Source: an uncultured Clostridia bacterium
Lineage (GTDB): Bacteria > Bacillota > Clostridia > TANB77 > CAG-508
Length of the DNA stretch: 8,515 nt
NCBI GenBank assembly: GCA_944392065.1
Contig: CALXVO010000052.1
Location: 1 to 8,515, forward strand
Direction: 5' to 3'
Shown here: one piece after another, positions 1 to 7,413 of the stretch
Layout of the letters: every line of letters begins with the position of its first letter
Position numbering within the stretch: position 1 is the stretch's first letter
Program-made: the position numbers and the translations under genes
The notes under the pieces: generated by a model
Databases searched by the model: none
The model's input: only the letters and a program-made list of their open reading frames with translations
Told to the model about the DNA's origin: nothing

Positions 1-44
1 TACTTTTTTCCACAAATACGCCTGTCCCCAAATTGGAAAATTGC
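1..44 (-). other. Non-coding sequence just after polC, cut by window edge
   Basis: These 44 bases follow the polC stop. They contain no terminator: no GC-rich stem followed by a T run on the minus strand. A 7-base inverted repeat (6-12 and 34-40, TTTTCCA/TGGAAAA) encloses the minus-strand word TTTGGGGACAGGCGTATTTG. That word resembles, from memory only, GGGGACAGGCAC-like ends of small repeats in clostridial genomes. The window ends before this can be resolved. Confidence 0.3.
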
Positions 45-3000
45 TTAGCCAAACAAGCTCATCTGGTTGCTTTGGCTCATTCCTTTTAAACAACCGACTT
101 TATCTAAAAGTTCGATAACCGATTTTCCTATTTTAGAACGTATTTTCATATCGTCAATTGACATGAACTTTCCTTCTTTTTTTGCCGAGTCAATTCCTTC
201 TGCGGCAACAGTTCCAAGTCCTGGTATACTATTTAATGGTGGTCTAATTCCATCCTCTTCTACTAAAAACTTAGTGGCATGTGACTTGTATAAATCGATT
301 GGTAAGAAGTTGATTCCTCTTTCATACATTTCTAATACTAATTCTAGTATTGCATACATGTTCTTATCTTTTGTAGTGGCACTTGTTCCAGCTAAGTCGA
401 TTTCTTTCATTTTGTTTAATACTTTTTGTTTTCCATAGCACATGATGTCACTATCAAATTCGTCTGCTCTAATGGTAAAGTAAGCTGCATAATATGCTTT
501 TGGCTCATGTACTTTAAACCATGCAATACGAAATGCATTGGTTACATAGGCTGCTGCGTGTGCTTTTGGGAACATGTATTTTATCTTTTCACAAGATTTA
601 ATATACCATTCTGGTACATCATGTTCTCTCATTAATGCTACAAATTCTGCCCATTTTTCTGGATCTTTTAGTGCTTTTCCTTTACGTACTGTCTCCATTA
701 TTTTGAAGGCTTTATTTGGTGGAAGTCCTTTCTTTATAAGGTAAATCATAATATCATCACGGCAACAGATTGCCTCATTTAAGGTTACAGTTCCTTCGTC
801 AATTAAGCTTTGTGCATTGCCAAGCCATACATCTGTACCATGTGACAAACCGGAAATACGTATTAACTCATCAAAGGTTGTTGGTTTAGTATCTACCAAC
901 ATTCCTCTTACGAATTTTGTTCCAAACTCTGGTATTCCATAACTTCCCACTTTACTCTTTATTTGCTCTGGTGTTACACCTAGTGCATCTGTTGAGCTAA
1001 AGATAGACATGGTTTCTTTATCGTCCAAAGGTACTTTGGTTGGGTCTATTCCAGTGATATCGTATAGCATTCTTATCATGGTAGGATCATCATGACCTAG
1101 AATATCTAGTTTTAGTAAGTTCTGGTCTATGGAGTGGTAATCAAAGTGGGTTGTTATGATATCTGAGTTAGGGTCATCTGCTGGATGTTGCACTGGACAG
1201 AATTCATATATTTCCCTTCCTTTTGGTACAACTATAATTCCTCCTGGGTGCTGTCCTGTTGTTCTCTTTATTCCTGTACAACCTTGTGCTTGCCTAATTA
1301 CCTCAGCATTATTTATTGGTATTCCTCTCTCTTCATAATATTTTTTCACATAGCCATAAGCTGTTTTATCTGCTACCGTACCAACTGTACCCGCTTTAAA
1401 AGTAGTACCTTTACCAAAGATTACTTCGGTATACCTATGTGCTTTTGCTTGATATTCTCCAGAGAAGTTTAAGTCGATATCTGGCTCTTTGTCTCCATTA
1501 AATCCAAGGAAGGTTTCAAATGGAATATCGATTCCGTCTTTTACCATTTTGGTACCACATTTTGGGCAGTCTTTGTCTGGAAGGTCGAATCCACAAGCAT
1601 AACCATAATCGGTAAAATCCGAATACTTGCAATTAGGACACCTATAATGTGGTGGAAGTGAGTTTACTTCTGTAATACCTGTCATATTTGCCACAAAGGA
1701 CGAACCAACCGAGCCTCTGGAACCAACAATGTATCCATCTTCATTGGATTTCCATACTAGTTTTTGTGCAATAATGTACATAACAGAGAATCCATTTTTG
1801 ATAATGGAGTTTAACTCTTTGTCTAGTCTTTCTTGTACTAAATCTGGAAGTGGGTCTCCATATAGCTCATGTGCTTTGTTGTAAGCAATATCTTTTATGG
1901 TTTGCTCGCATCCATCAATATGTGGTGGACATTTTTCTGGTGATATTGGGCTTATCTTTTCGCACATGTCTGCTATTTTATTGGTATTAGTTACTACTAC
2001 TTCGTATGCTTTTTCTTCCCCTAAATATTCAAATTCTTTTAGCATTTCTTCTGTCGTACGAAGATAAAGCGGTGCTTGTTCATCTGCGTCATCATATCCT
2101 TGCCCAGCCATTAATATACGTCTGTATACTTCATCCTGTGGGTCAATAAAATGTACATCACAAGTTGCTACTACTGGCTTTCCAAGTTTATCTCCAAGTT
2201 CTACTATTTTTTTATTAATATCTTCTAATGCTTTTACATCTGGCACTGTTCCATTTCGAACCATGAACATGTTGTTGCCAAGAGGTTGAATTTCTAAATA
2301 ATCATAATCTTTTGCAATATCTTCTATTTCTTCATCTGTTTTTCCTGCAACTATTGCTCGATAGATTTCTCCTTGCTCACAAGCACTACCAAGTATAAGT
2401 CCTTCTGAATACTGCTTATACAAAGATTTTAATATACGTGGTTTTTTATAAAAATAGTCTAGATGTGAAAAAGATATAAGCTTGTACAAGTTTTTAAGTC
2501 CTACATAATTTTTTGCTAAAATAATAGCATGATAGGTTGGTAATCTCTTAAAATCTGTTTTTCCCGCACATAATTCGTCTATATCTTCTATCTTTTTGGC
2601 ACCTTTTTCTTTTAGCATATCAATCATGACATTAAATACTTTAACAGTGGTATCTACATCGTCTAAAGCCCTATGTGCTACTTCTACTTTAATACCTAAA
2701 TTTTCTGCAATAATTCCTAGTTTATATTTTTTATAATCTGGAAATAATTCCTTTGCCAAACGTAACGTATCTAAATAGGTATTGTCTAATGTATACCCAA
2801 GCTCAGTTGCATTATGCTTTAAAAATCCAATATCAAAATCGGCATTATGTGCAACAAGCACACTATCTCCAATAAATTCCATCATTTTAGGAAATACTTT
2901 GTCTATTGTTTCTGCATCTTTTACCATATCATCGGTAATATTGGTTACTTCTACTACTCTTTGTGGAATTGGTTTTTCTGGATTTACAAAACAAGAAAAT

Positions 3001-4442
3001 TCATCCAAAACCTCTCCATTTTTTATTTTCATAATACCAATTTCTGTTATTTTTTCTGTTCTAAACGAAAATCCTGTGGTCTCCAAGTCAAGTACACAAT
3101 ATGTTGTATCTATATCTTGTCCTCTTGGGAAAGATACAACTGGCGTTCTATCTGGTGCTAAATACGCTTCTACACCATAAATTACTTTTAAATCTGGATT
3201 TTTCTCACAAAAATGATGTGCCTCTGGAAAAGCTTGTACTACCCCGTGGTCAGTAATAGCAATAGATTTCATTCCCCATTTTGCTGCTCGTTTTAATAAA
3301 TCTGTTGCTGATGTTATTCCATCCATCTGGCTCATTTTAGTATGCATGTGAAGCTCTACTCTTTTTTCTTTTGCTTCATCTGTTCTCGTTTGCTTCTTTA
3401 ATCCAGTACTCTCGATAATAGTATTTGCAATAACTCCAAGTTCTTTGGCAAATGGGTCAAATTGTGCTGTTCCTTCTAGTTTAATTCCTTTTGCGCCTTT
3501 TAGTTTTTTAATTAAATCTTTCGACTTGTCTCCCTCGGAAAATACTTTACAAGTAATAGTACTACTTCCATCATATAAATCAAACATAACAAGTACTTTT
3601 CCACTTTTCAATTCACGGGAATCTATATTTAAAATTTCGCCATCTAGTTGTACTTTTCCACTATCTACACTTAAATCAATTACTTTTACCAATTGCTCTT
3701 TTAGTTTTAAACTTCTACCATAAATTAATGGAGATTCTTCTTCTGGCTTCTCTTGTGGAACTTCTATTGAAACACTAACCTCTGCTGGAGCATTTGACGA
3801 TACATTTCCATTTGCTTGGTTTGCAGGTAGCTTATTACCTTTCGCATGTTCCGCTTGGCCATTTCCTTCCTCCATAGATTGTCTTTCTTCCTCTGCCATT
3901 CTTTGTGCATGCTCAATAGCTTCTTTTTCCAGTTGCATTGCATGTTCCATATATAACTTAACTGCTTCTTCTGAAATATTTTCTACAAACGTAATTTTAT
4001 ATTTCATTCCATAAATATTTTCTATTATTTGAGATAATATGGTATCAAACCCTTTAGCATCTAGCACCATTTTTCCCTTCATTGCCATATTTACCGTAAT
4101 ACGATTTTCTTCTATTTGTATGGTACTATTTTTTAAAAATGCTTTACTTAATGGATGTTTATGTGCCATATAGCATATAATTAAATTCCATTCTTTTGCT
4201 ATATCTACCTCAATTGCTTTAGAATATTCTACTTTTATATTTACTTCAAAAATGTTAAATCTATTTTTTAAATATTGTTCAAAATTATAAATGTCTTCTA
4301 TTTTGATAAACTCATCTGCTGTTATCACTATTTCCAATTTGTTTGTTTTCTTAAACAAGTTAAGTGATTTAATTTTTCCTGCATTTAGTGCAAAACTGTT
4401 TGAATTATAATCTTTAAATATTTCTTTAATTGTTTTTTCCAC
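45..4442 (-). CDS. polC: DNA polymerase III subunit alpha, PolC type (Gram-positive replicative polymerase)
   Basis: Replicative DNA polymerase with built-in 3'-5' proofreading, acting at the fork with the beta clamp. The 1465 residues match the usual PolC length. Order seen: N-terminal domain (about 1-165); charged, low-complexity linker (about 170-240); OB fold (about 248-345); first part of the PHP domain (361-430, with H365, H367, D398-H399 and E425); inserted DEDD exonuclease (446-610: DLETTG with D452/E454, HNADFD with D535, HRALDD with H590/D595); rest of PHP (CDVHF, D762/H764); zinc-binding cysteines (C935, C938, C950, C959, C962); catalytic PDIDLNFSG (D988, D990); C-terminal clamp-binding QMSLF (1460-1464). 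All catalytic motifs look intact. The start is GTG, supported by AGGAGA nine bases upstream; an ATG closer to that site is out of frame. A dedicated promoter lies upstream and the previous gene ends in a terminator, so it is transcribed separately. Identity is very secure. Confidence 0.99.
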   Translation of the reverse strand: MEKTIKEIFKDYNSNSFALNAGKIKSLNLFKKTNKLEIVITADEFIKIEDIYNFEQYLKNRFNIFEVNIKVEYSKAIEVDIAKEWNLIICYMAHKHPLSKAFLKNSTIQIEENRITVNMAMKGKMVLDAKGFDTILSQIIENIYGMKYKITFVENISEEAVKLYMEHAMQLEKEAIEHAQRMAEEERQSMEEGNGQAEHAKGNKLPANQANGNVSSNAPAEVSVSIEVPQEKPEEESPLIYGRSLKLKEQLVKVIDLSVDSGKVQLDGEILNIDSRELKSGKVLVMFDLYDGSSTITCKVFSEGDKSKDLIKKLKGAKGIKLEGTAQFDPFAKELGVIANTIIESTGLKKQTRTDEAKEKRVELHMHTKMSQMDGITSATDLLKRAAKWGMKSIAITDHGVVQAFPEAHHFCEKNPDLKVIYGVEAYLAPDRTPVVSFPRGQDIDTTYCVLDLETTGFSFRTEKITEIGIMKIKNGEVLDEFSCFVNPEKPIPQRVVEVTNITDDMVKDAETIDKVFPKMMEFIGDSVLVAHNADFDIGFLKHNATELGYTLDNTYLDTLRLAKELFPDYKKYKLGIIAENLGIKVEVAHRALDDVDTTVKVFNVMIDMLKEKGAKKIEDIDELCAGKTDFKRLPTYHAIILAKNYVGLKNLYKLISFSHLDYFYKKPRILKSLYKQYSEGLILGSACEQGEIYRAIVAGKTDEEIEDIAKDYDYLEIQPLGNNMFMVRNGTVPDVKALEDINKKIVELGDKLGKPVVATCDVHFIDPQDEVYRRILMAGQGYDDADEQAPLYLRTTEEMLKEFEYLGEEKAYEVVVTNTNKIADMCEKISPISPEKCPPHIDGCEQTIKDIAYNKAHELYGDPLPDLVQERLDKELNSIIKNGFSVMYIIAQKLVWKSNEDGYIVGSRGSVGSSFVANMTGITEVNSLPPHYRCPNCKYSDFTDYGYACGFDLPDKDCPKCGTKMVKDGIDIPFETFLGFNGDKEPDIDLNFSGEYQAKAHRYTEVIFGKGTTFKAGTVGTVADKTAYGYVKKYYEERGIPINNAEVIRQAQGCTGIKRTTGQHPGGIIVVPKGREIYEFCPVQHPADDPNSDIITTHFDYHSIDQNLLKLDILGHDDPTMIRMLYDITGIDPTKVPLDDKETMSIFSSTDALGVTPEQIKSKVGSYGIPEFGTKFVRGMLVDTKPTTFDELIRISGLSHGTDVWLGNAQSLIDEGTVTLNEAICCRDDIMIYLIKKGLPPNKAFKIMETVRKGKALKDPEKWAEFVALMREHDVPEWYIKSCEKIKYMFPKAHAAAYVTNAFRIAWFKVHEPKAYYAAYFTIRADEFDSDIMCYGKQKVLNKMKEIDLAGTSATTKDKNMYAILELVLEMYERGINFLPIDLYKSHATKFLVEEDGIRPPLNSIPGLGTVAAEGIDSAKKEGKFMSIDDMKIRSKIGKSVIELLDKVGCLKGMSQSNQMSLFG

Positions 4443-4451
4443 CTAAGTTCA

Positions 4452-4457
4452 TCTCCT
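4452..4457 (-). promoter_or_regulatory. Ribosome binding site deciding the GTG start of polC
   Basis: AGGAGA lies 9 bases before the GTG start. An ATG at 4450-4452 directly abuts this site, but it is out of frame with polC and would give only an 8-residue peptide (stop at 4426-4428). GTG is therefore the polC start. Just upstream, 4459-4470 is a perfect 12-base palindrome (TTTTGTACAAAA) that could form a small hairpin next to the site. Confidence 0.75.
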
Positions 4458-4531
4458 GTTTTGTACAAAATTTACAGCTTAATTTTTGATGAAACTATCT
4501 AGAACTATAATCTAAATTACGCTTGTACTAG

Positions 4532-4560
4532 ATTATATATCATTAAATTTTTTTATTCAA
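4532..4560 (-). promoter_or_regulatory. Sigma-A type promoter of polC
   Basis: On the minus strand, TTGAAT (4555-4560, -35) is followed after exactly 17 bases by a perfect TATAAT (4532-4537, -10). Transcription would start near 4525 and leave a leader of roughly 80 bases before the polC GTG. The promoter sits just inside the left end of the inverted-repeat element and after the rseP terminator, which makes polC an independent unit. Hexamers and spacing are read directly; activity is inferred. Confidence 0.75.
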
Positions 4561-4587
4561 CATTTTTTTACTTTTTTATATTATAAA

Positions 4588-4859
4588 TAGTTATTAACTG
4601 TTACTGTTCAGCGTGAATTTGTAGTATACGTCTTAGTAGTATGTATATTTCTCAAATTTTTTTGTACCTTGCTGTCGCAAACAAATTAGCGACCTTAAAA
4701 AATAAAATTTTTTAAGGCCACTCGTTTGCTCCAAATCGCACTCGCTTTTACAAAGCTCGTTTGGTCGCTTAAGCGGTACTTCAAAAATTTTCTAAATATA
4801 CATACTACTAAGACATAGATGTAAAATTAAATTCTAGACTGAATAGTAACTATTAACTA
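4588..4859. repeat. 272-base non-coding element with long imperfect terminal inverted repeats (MITE-like or structured RNA)
   Basis: The outer arms (4588-4668 and 4775-4859) are imperfect reverse complements over about 80 bases. They include a perfect 21-base match (4630-4650 with 4794-4814), and both inner arm ends read GTACC/GGTAC. The 106-base centre has its own folds: a perfect 11-bp stem with a 3-base loop (4693-4717, CCTTAAAAAAT/ATTTTTTAAGG), GCGACC (4689-4694) pairing with GGTCGC (4763-4768), and a repeated CTCGTTTG. No plausible gene lies inside. It sits between the rseP terminator and the polC promoter, a position where an insertion would do little harm. The architecture fits a non-autonomous miniature inverted-repeat element; a large structured RNA is the alternative. 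I do not recognise the family and see no clear target duplication. Confidence 0.65.
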
Positions 4860-4867
4860 ACTTCTTC

Positions 4868-4909
4868 AATTTTAATTCTGTGGGATTCCGTGAAATTAAA
4901 ATTTTAATT
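4868..4909. repeat. A/T-only inverted repeats
   Basis: A perfect 10-base inverted repeat (4868-4877 with 4894-4903, AATTTTAATT/AATTAAAATT) encloses a 16-base loop. The right arm is also half of a perfect 16-base palindrome (4894-4909). The arms are pure A/T, so the fold would be weak. No function is assigned. It may simply reflect base composition or be a relic at the edge of the neighbouring element. Confidence 0.4.
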
Positions 4910-4917
4910 ATCCAACA

Positions 4918-4953
4918 AAAAACTTACGAAGCTTTTTAATTCCGTAAGTTTTT
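4918..4953 (-). terminator. Rho-independent terminator after rseP
   Basis: AAAAACTTACG (4918-4928) and CGTAAGTTTTT (4943-4953) form a perfect 11-bp stem around a 14-base loop, starting 12 bases after the rseP stop codon. Read on the minus strand, the stem is followed by a run of T. It most likely ends the pyrH-frr-uppS-cdsA-rseP transcript. The hairpin also has a T-rich tail on the plus strand, but no plus-strand gene needs it. Confidence 0.8.
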
Positions 4954-4965
4954 ATACTTTTATTT

Positions 4966-5700
4966 TTATCCTATAATCCTGCCAACATCATTAAACGCTA
5001 CATATACCGATAATGTAATTAATGCTAAAAATCCAATCATTTGTAGCTTTAACTCAAAGTTTTCTTTGAGTGGTTTTCTTCGAATCGCTTCAATAATATA
5101 GATTAGTATTTTTCCTCCATCTAGTGGTGGAAATGGAAGTAAATTGGTTACTCCTAGTGACATAGATATCAATGCCATAATATAGAAAAAGTCTATTAAG
5201 CTACTAGTTTGTGACACTACTTCAGAAATGCCAATAGGTCCCATTAAGTTATCTACGGTTACTCCACCCGTAAATAAAAGTTTTATGCTCTCTACCATAG
5301 ACATAATAAAGTTTCCTGTGGAGCTAATTGCCATTGTAAAACTACCAGTTATAATAGTTGCTACTACAATAAATAGTAATATGGCAAACATGATATTTAC
5401 AAGTCCGCCTGCAGCAACAATAGCAATTCTTTTTGGAATACTTGCTTTGCTAAAAGAACCTTCTTCTTCAGAACGTTCTTCTTCCCCTAGCATATTTACA
5501 TACCCACCAAGAGGTATTAATCTTAGTGAATATTTTGTTTTTTCCGTTTCCTTGCTCCAAATTAATGGTCCAAAACCTATTGCAAATTCGTTTACTTTTA
5601 TTTTGCATAATCGAGCAACAAGAAAATGACCTGTTTCATGTATTAAAACAAGAAAGCCAAGAATTATAATTATTTTTATTATTGTAATAATAACACTCAT
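4966..5700 (-). CDS. rseP: RseP/RasP-family intramembrane zinc metalloprotease (M50), compact form without PDZ domain
   Basis: Site-2 type protease that cuts transmembrane segments, in this family typically anti-sigma factors and leftover signal peptides. The active-site HETGH (21-25) lies in the first membrane helix. NEFAIGFGP (37-45) and the LIPLGGYV region (61-68) follow, then a second helix (about 93-117), GPIG (154-157), and NLLPFPPLDGG (186-196) with the third metal ligand D194, then a last helix (about 219-235). The length is 244 residues against about 340-450 for usual RseP/RasP. The missing part is exactly the PDZ region: helix 2 ends near 118 and the post-PDZ segment resumes near 127. 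The frame is open and all catalytic residues are present, so it is not a pseudogene. ATG start, with AAAGGA (5709-5714) eight bases upstream. Last gene before the terminator; substrate unknown. Confidence 0.93.
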   Translation of the reverse strand: MSVIITIIKIIIILGFLVLIHETGHFLVARLCKIKVNEFAIGFGPLIWSKETEKTKYSLRLIPLGGYVNMLGEEERSEEEGSFSKASIPKRIAIVAAGGLVNIMFAILLFIVVATIITGSFTMAISSTGNFIMSMVESIKLLFTGGVTVDNLMGPIGISEVVSQTSSLIDFFYIMALISMSLGVTNLLPFPPLDGGKILIYIIEAIRRKPLKENFELKLQMIGFLALITLSVYVAFNDVGRIIG

Positions 5701-5729
5701 ATACCTAATCCTTTATGTTTTATTTATCA

Positions 5730-5755
5730 AGAGTTAGATTATATAATCTAACTCT
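5730..5755. repeat. Perfect 26-base palindrome in the cdsA-rseP gap
   Basis: Both strands read AGAGTTAGATTAT followed by its exact reverse complement, giving 13-base arms with no spacer. No T run follows on the minus strand, so it is not a standard terminator. It lies 29 bases upstream of the rseP start, close to the rseP ribosome binding site. It could be a dimeric repressor operator, an RNA processing or stability hairpin within the operon, or an insertion scar. Confidence 0.6.
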
Positions 5756-5761
5756 ATTAAA

Positions 5762-5766
5762 CCTCC
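5762..5766 (-). promoter_or_regulatory. Orphan SD-like GGAGG with no reading frame after it
   Basis: GGAGG lies 27 bases after the cdsA stop on the minus strand. No ATG, GTG or TTG occurs at a usable distance; the palindrome follows instead. It is too far from the rseP start (about 60 bases), which has its own AAAGGA. In many related genomes dxr follows cdsA here, so this may be what remains of a lost gene's start region. A chance match is also possible. Confidence 0.35.
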
Positions 5767-5793
5767 GCTGTGTATTTAATTGTACTATTTAAA

Positions 5794-6600
5794 TTATATG
5801 ATACTTAACAAAAAATATGCAAAAGGTAAAATAAATACCACACTATCAATTCGATCTAGTAATCCACCATGTCCTGGAATTAAATTGCTAAAATCTTTTA
5901 TTTCGCAATGCCTTTTTATGCTTGAAGCTGCTAAGTCACCGATTTGACTGATAACACTCAAGAATATTGATATTCCGAATATGTAAATATAATTAATGTT
6001 TACATTCCAAACTGCATTGCAAACCACGGTATATATCATACACATTATGATAGAACCAAATAAACCTGCTATACAACCTTCTACGGTTTTATTTGGACTA
6101 ATTTCTGTAAATTTATGTTTTCCGAATTTCTTTCCAATAAAATATGCAAAAATATCTGTTCCCCAAGCGGCAAAGAACACATACCAAATAAGTATTCTTC
6201 CATCTTCTAAGTTATCTCGAATTAATGGTGCAAACATCAAGAAAAATACAATATAACAAGTTCCTAATAATGATATTGCTATGTCTGTAATATTTCTTTT
6301 TAATGAAGTTACTACTACTTGAGTAAAAAGTGCTAATATATTGATTAAAATAATTAAAGTAATCGCTGGAAGTACATATTCTCCTGGTATTAAATGTATA
6401 AAGCAAATAAGTAAAGCTGTTATATATCCTGGCCACTCAATTGGATTTGCTTTTCCTTTAAAAGCTTTATAAAATTCATGTAAACTCATCATAGCTACAA
6501 TACTTATAAATATATCTACTACGTACTTGCTTCCAAATATTAAAATTACTGCAAATATTGGAAACAATATTATTCCTGATAAAATTCTTTTTATGCTCAT
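5794..6600 (-). CDS. cdsA: Phosphatidate cytidylyltransferase (CDP-diglyceride synthase)
   Basis: Makes CDP-diacylglycerol from phosphatidic acid and CTP in the cytoplasmic membrane, the precursor of phosphatidylglycerol and other phospholipids. The 268 residues are the usual family length and contain about seven to eight hydrophobic segments. The family signature is complete at 226-252: SSIKR, then KD (235-236), PGHGG (242-246) and DRID (249-252). Upstream lie the conserved AAWGTDIFAYFIGKKFG (144-160) and SPNKT (168-172) stretches, which contribute metal and substrate contacts. ATG start, with AGAAGGGA (6608-6615) seven bases upstream, a moderate binding site. It follows uppS by 44 bases, so the two are probably co-transcribed, linking wall-carrier and membrane-lipid synthesis. 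Nothing abnormal in the protein; identity is secure. Confidence 0.97.
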   Translation of the reverse strand: MSIKRILSGIILFPIFAVILIFGSKYVVDIFISIVAMMSLHEFYKAFKGKANPIEWPGYITALLICFIHLIPGEYVLPAITLIILINILALFTQVVVTSLKRNITDIAISLLGTCYIVFFLMFAPLIRDNLEDGRILIWYVFFAAWGTDIFAYFIGKKFGKHKFTEISPNKTVEGCIAGLFGSIIMCMIYTVVCNAVWNVNINYIYIFGISIFLSVISQIGDLAASSIKRHCEIKDFSNLIPGHGGLLDRIDSVVFILPFAYFLLSII

Positions 6601-6644
6601 TTTTCTATCCCTTCTGTGCTTATTTTCAATCTGATTCTCTATAC

Positions 6645-7367
6645 CTATTTGCCTCCAAATTTTCTATTTCTTTTTTCAAAAGTTTTTATTGCTTCTAATA
6701 AATCTTCTTCCGAAAAATCTGGCCAATATTTATCGATAAATAAAAATTCAGTATATGCTAGTTGCCAAAGTAAAAAATTGCTAACTCTTAACTCTCCACC
6801 TGGTCTTATTAGTAGGTCTGGATCTGGCTCATTTTCAGTATATAAATTATTTGACACTAATTCTTCATTTATTTGCTCTACACCTATTTCGTTATTCCTT
6901 ACTTTTTCAGAAATATTTTTTACGGCTCTTACTATCTCTGCTCTTCCTCCATAGTTAAAAGCAATATTTAAGGTAAGACCTGTGTTATTTTTAGATTTTT
7001 CAATTATTTTATAAATGCTTTCTTTTAGCCCTTTATCTAGGCCTTCGATATCCCCCAACACTCTTATTCTAATATTACGCAAACTTTCTTTGTTTAGGAA
7101 TTTATCTAAATAATAATTTAGAAGTACCATTAATGCTCCAACTTCTTCTTTGGTTCGCTTCCAATTTTCTGTTGAAAAAGCATATACTGTTAGATATTTT
7201 AATCCTATGTCATTAGCAAAAGATGCAATTTTCTCTAATGTTTCTGCACCTGCCTTATGTCCTAATTTTGTATCTAACCCCTTTTCCTTTGCCCATCTTC
7301 TATTTCCATCCATAATGATGGCTATATGCTTAAGGCTTAATTCCTTATCTGCTTCATTTATAGTCAA
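6645..7367 (-). CDS. uppS: Isoprenyl transferase (undecaprenyl diphosphate synthase, cis-prenyltransferase)
   Basis: Adds isopentenyl units in cis to farnesyl diphosphate, giving the C55 lipid carrier for peptidoglycan and other wall polymers. The 240 residues are normal. Conserved regions are present: MDGNRRW (19-25, catalytic D20), AFSTENW (63-69), AFNYGGR (136-142), and DLLIRPGGELRVSNFLLWQ (184-202) with the diphosphate-binding arginines, followed by WPDF. The usual RTSGE or RTGGE of region V reads RPGGE here, a variant rather than a loss, since R188, E192 and R194 remain. The start is TTG: GAGGAA lies six bases upstream and the next in-frame ATG is within the catalytic motif. It depends on isoprenoid precursors, but the commonly adjacent dxr and ispG are absent from this window. 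The product chain length cannot be read from the sequence. Confidence 0.97.
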   Translation of the reverse strand: MTINEADKELSLKHIAIIMDGNRRWAKEKGLDTKLGHKAGAETLEKIASFANDIGLKYLTVYAFSTENWKRTKEEVGALMVLLNYYLDKFLNKESLRNIRIRVLGDIEGLDKGLKESIYKIIEKSKNNTGLTLNIAFNYGGRAEIVRAVKNISEKVRNNEIGVEQINEELVSNNLYTENEPDPDLLIRPGGELRVSNFLLWQLAYTEFLFIDKYWPDFSEEDLLEAIKTFEKRNRKFGGK

Positions 7368-7373
7368 AATTAT

Positions 7374-7379
7374 TTCCTC
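7374..7379 (-). promoter_or_regulatory. Ribosome binding site deciding the TTG start of uppS
   Basis: GAGGAA lies six bases before TTG at 7365-7367. No in-frame ATG or GTG serves this site, and the first internal ATG encodes the methionine of the catalytic MDGNRRW motif. TTG is therefore the best start. TTG starts are usually weaker, which may lower UppS output relative to neighbouring genes. Confidence 0.7.
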
Positions 7380-7413
7380 ACTTTCAATTTTATTTATTCC
7401 TAATTTTAAGAAC

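Noticed and set aside
67..438. Plus-strand open frame opposite the end of polC
   Set aside because: It lies wholly within the strongly conserved polC frame on the other strand and its translation has no recognisable motif. The other plus-strand frames (for example 2782-3180, 5228-5629, 6616-6954, 7150-7416) fail in the same way.
4588..4859. CRISPR array or attenuator explanation for the large inverted repeats
   Set aside because: There are no regularly spaced direct repeats. The element lies upstream of the polC promoter and after a terminator, so it cannot attenuate polC from that promoter.
4966..5700. rseP as a truncated pseudogene
   Set aside because: The N-terminal HETGH, the central GPIG and the C-terminal LDGG motifs are all present in one uninterrupted frame with a good ribosome binding site. 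Only the PDZ region is absent.
5737..5766. Promoter for rseP using the TATAAT inside the palindrome
   Set aside because: No TTGACA-like hexamer lies about 17 bases upstream of it; that position reads close to GGAGGT. The TATAAT arises from the palindrome's A/T centre.
6212..6436. Minus-strand open frame of 74 codons inside cdsA
   Set aside because: It is an alternate frame of cdsA, made of low-complexity Tyr/Ser/Asn/Ile residues. The cdsA frame carries the complete family signature.
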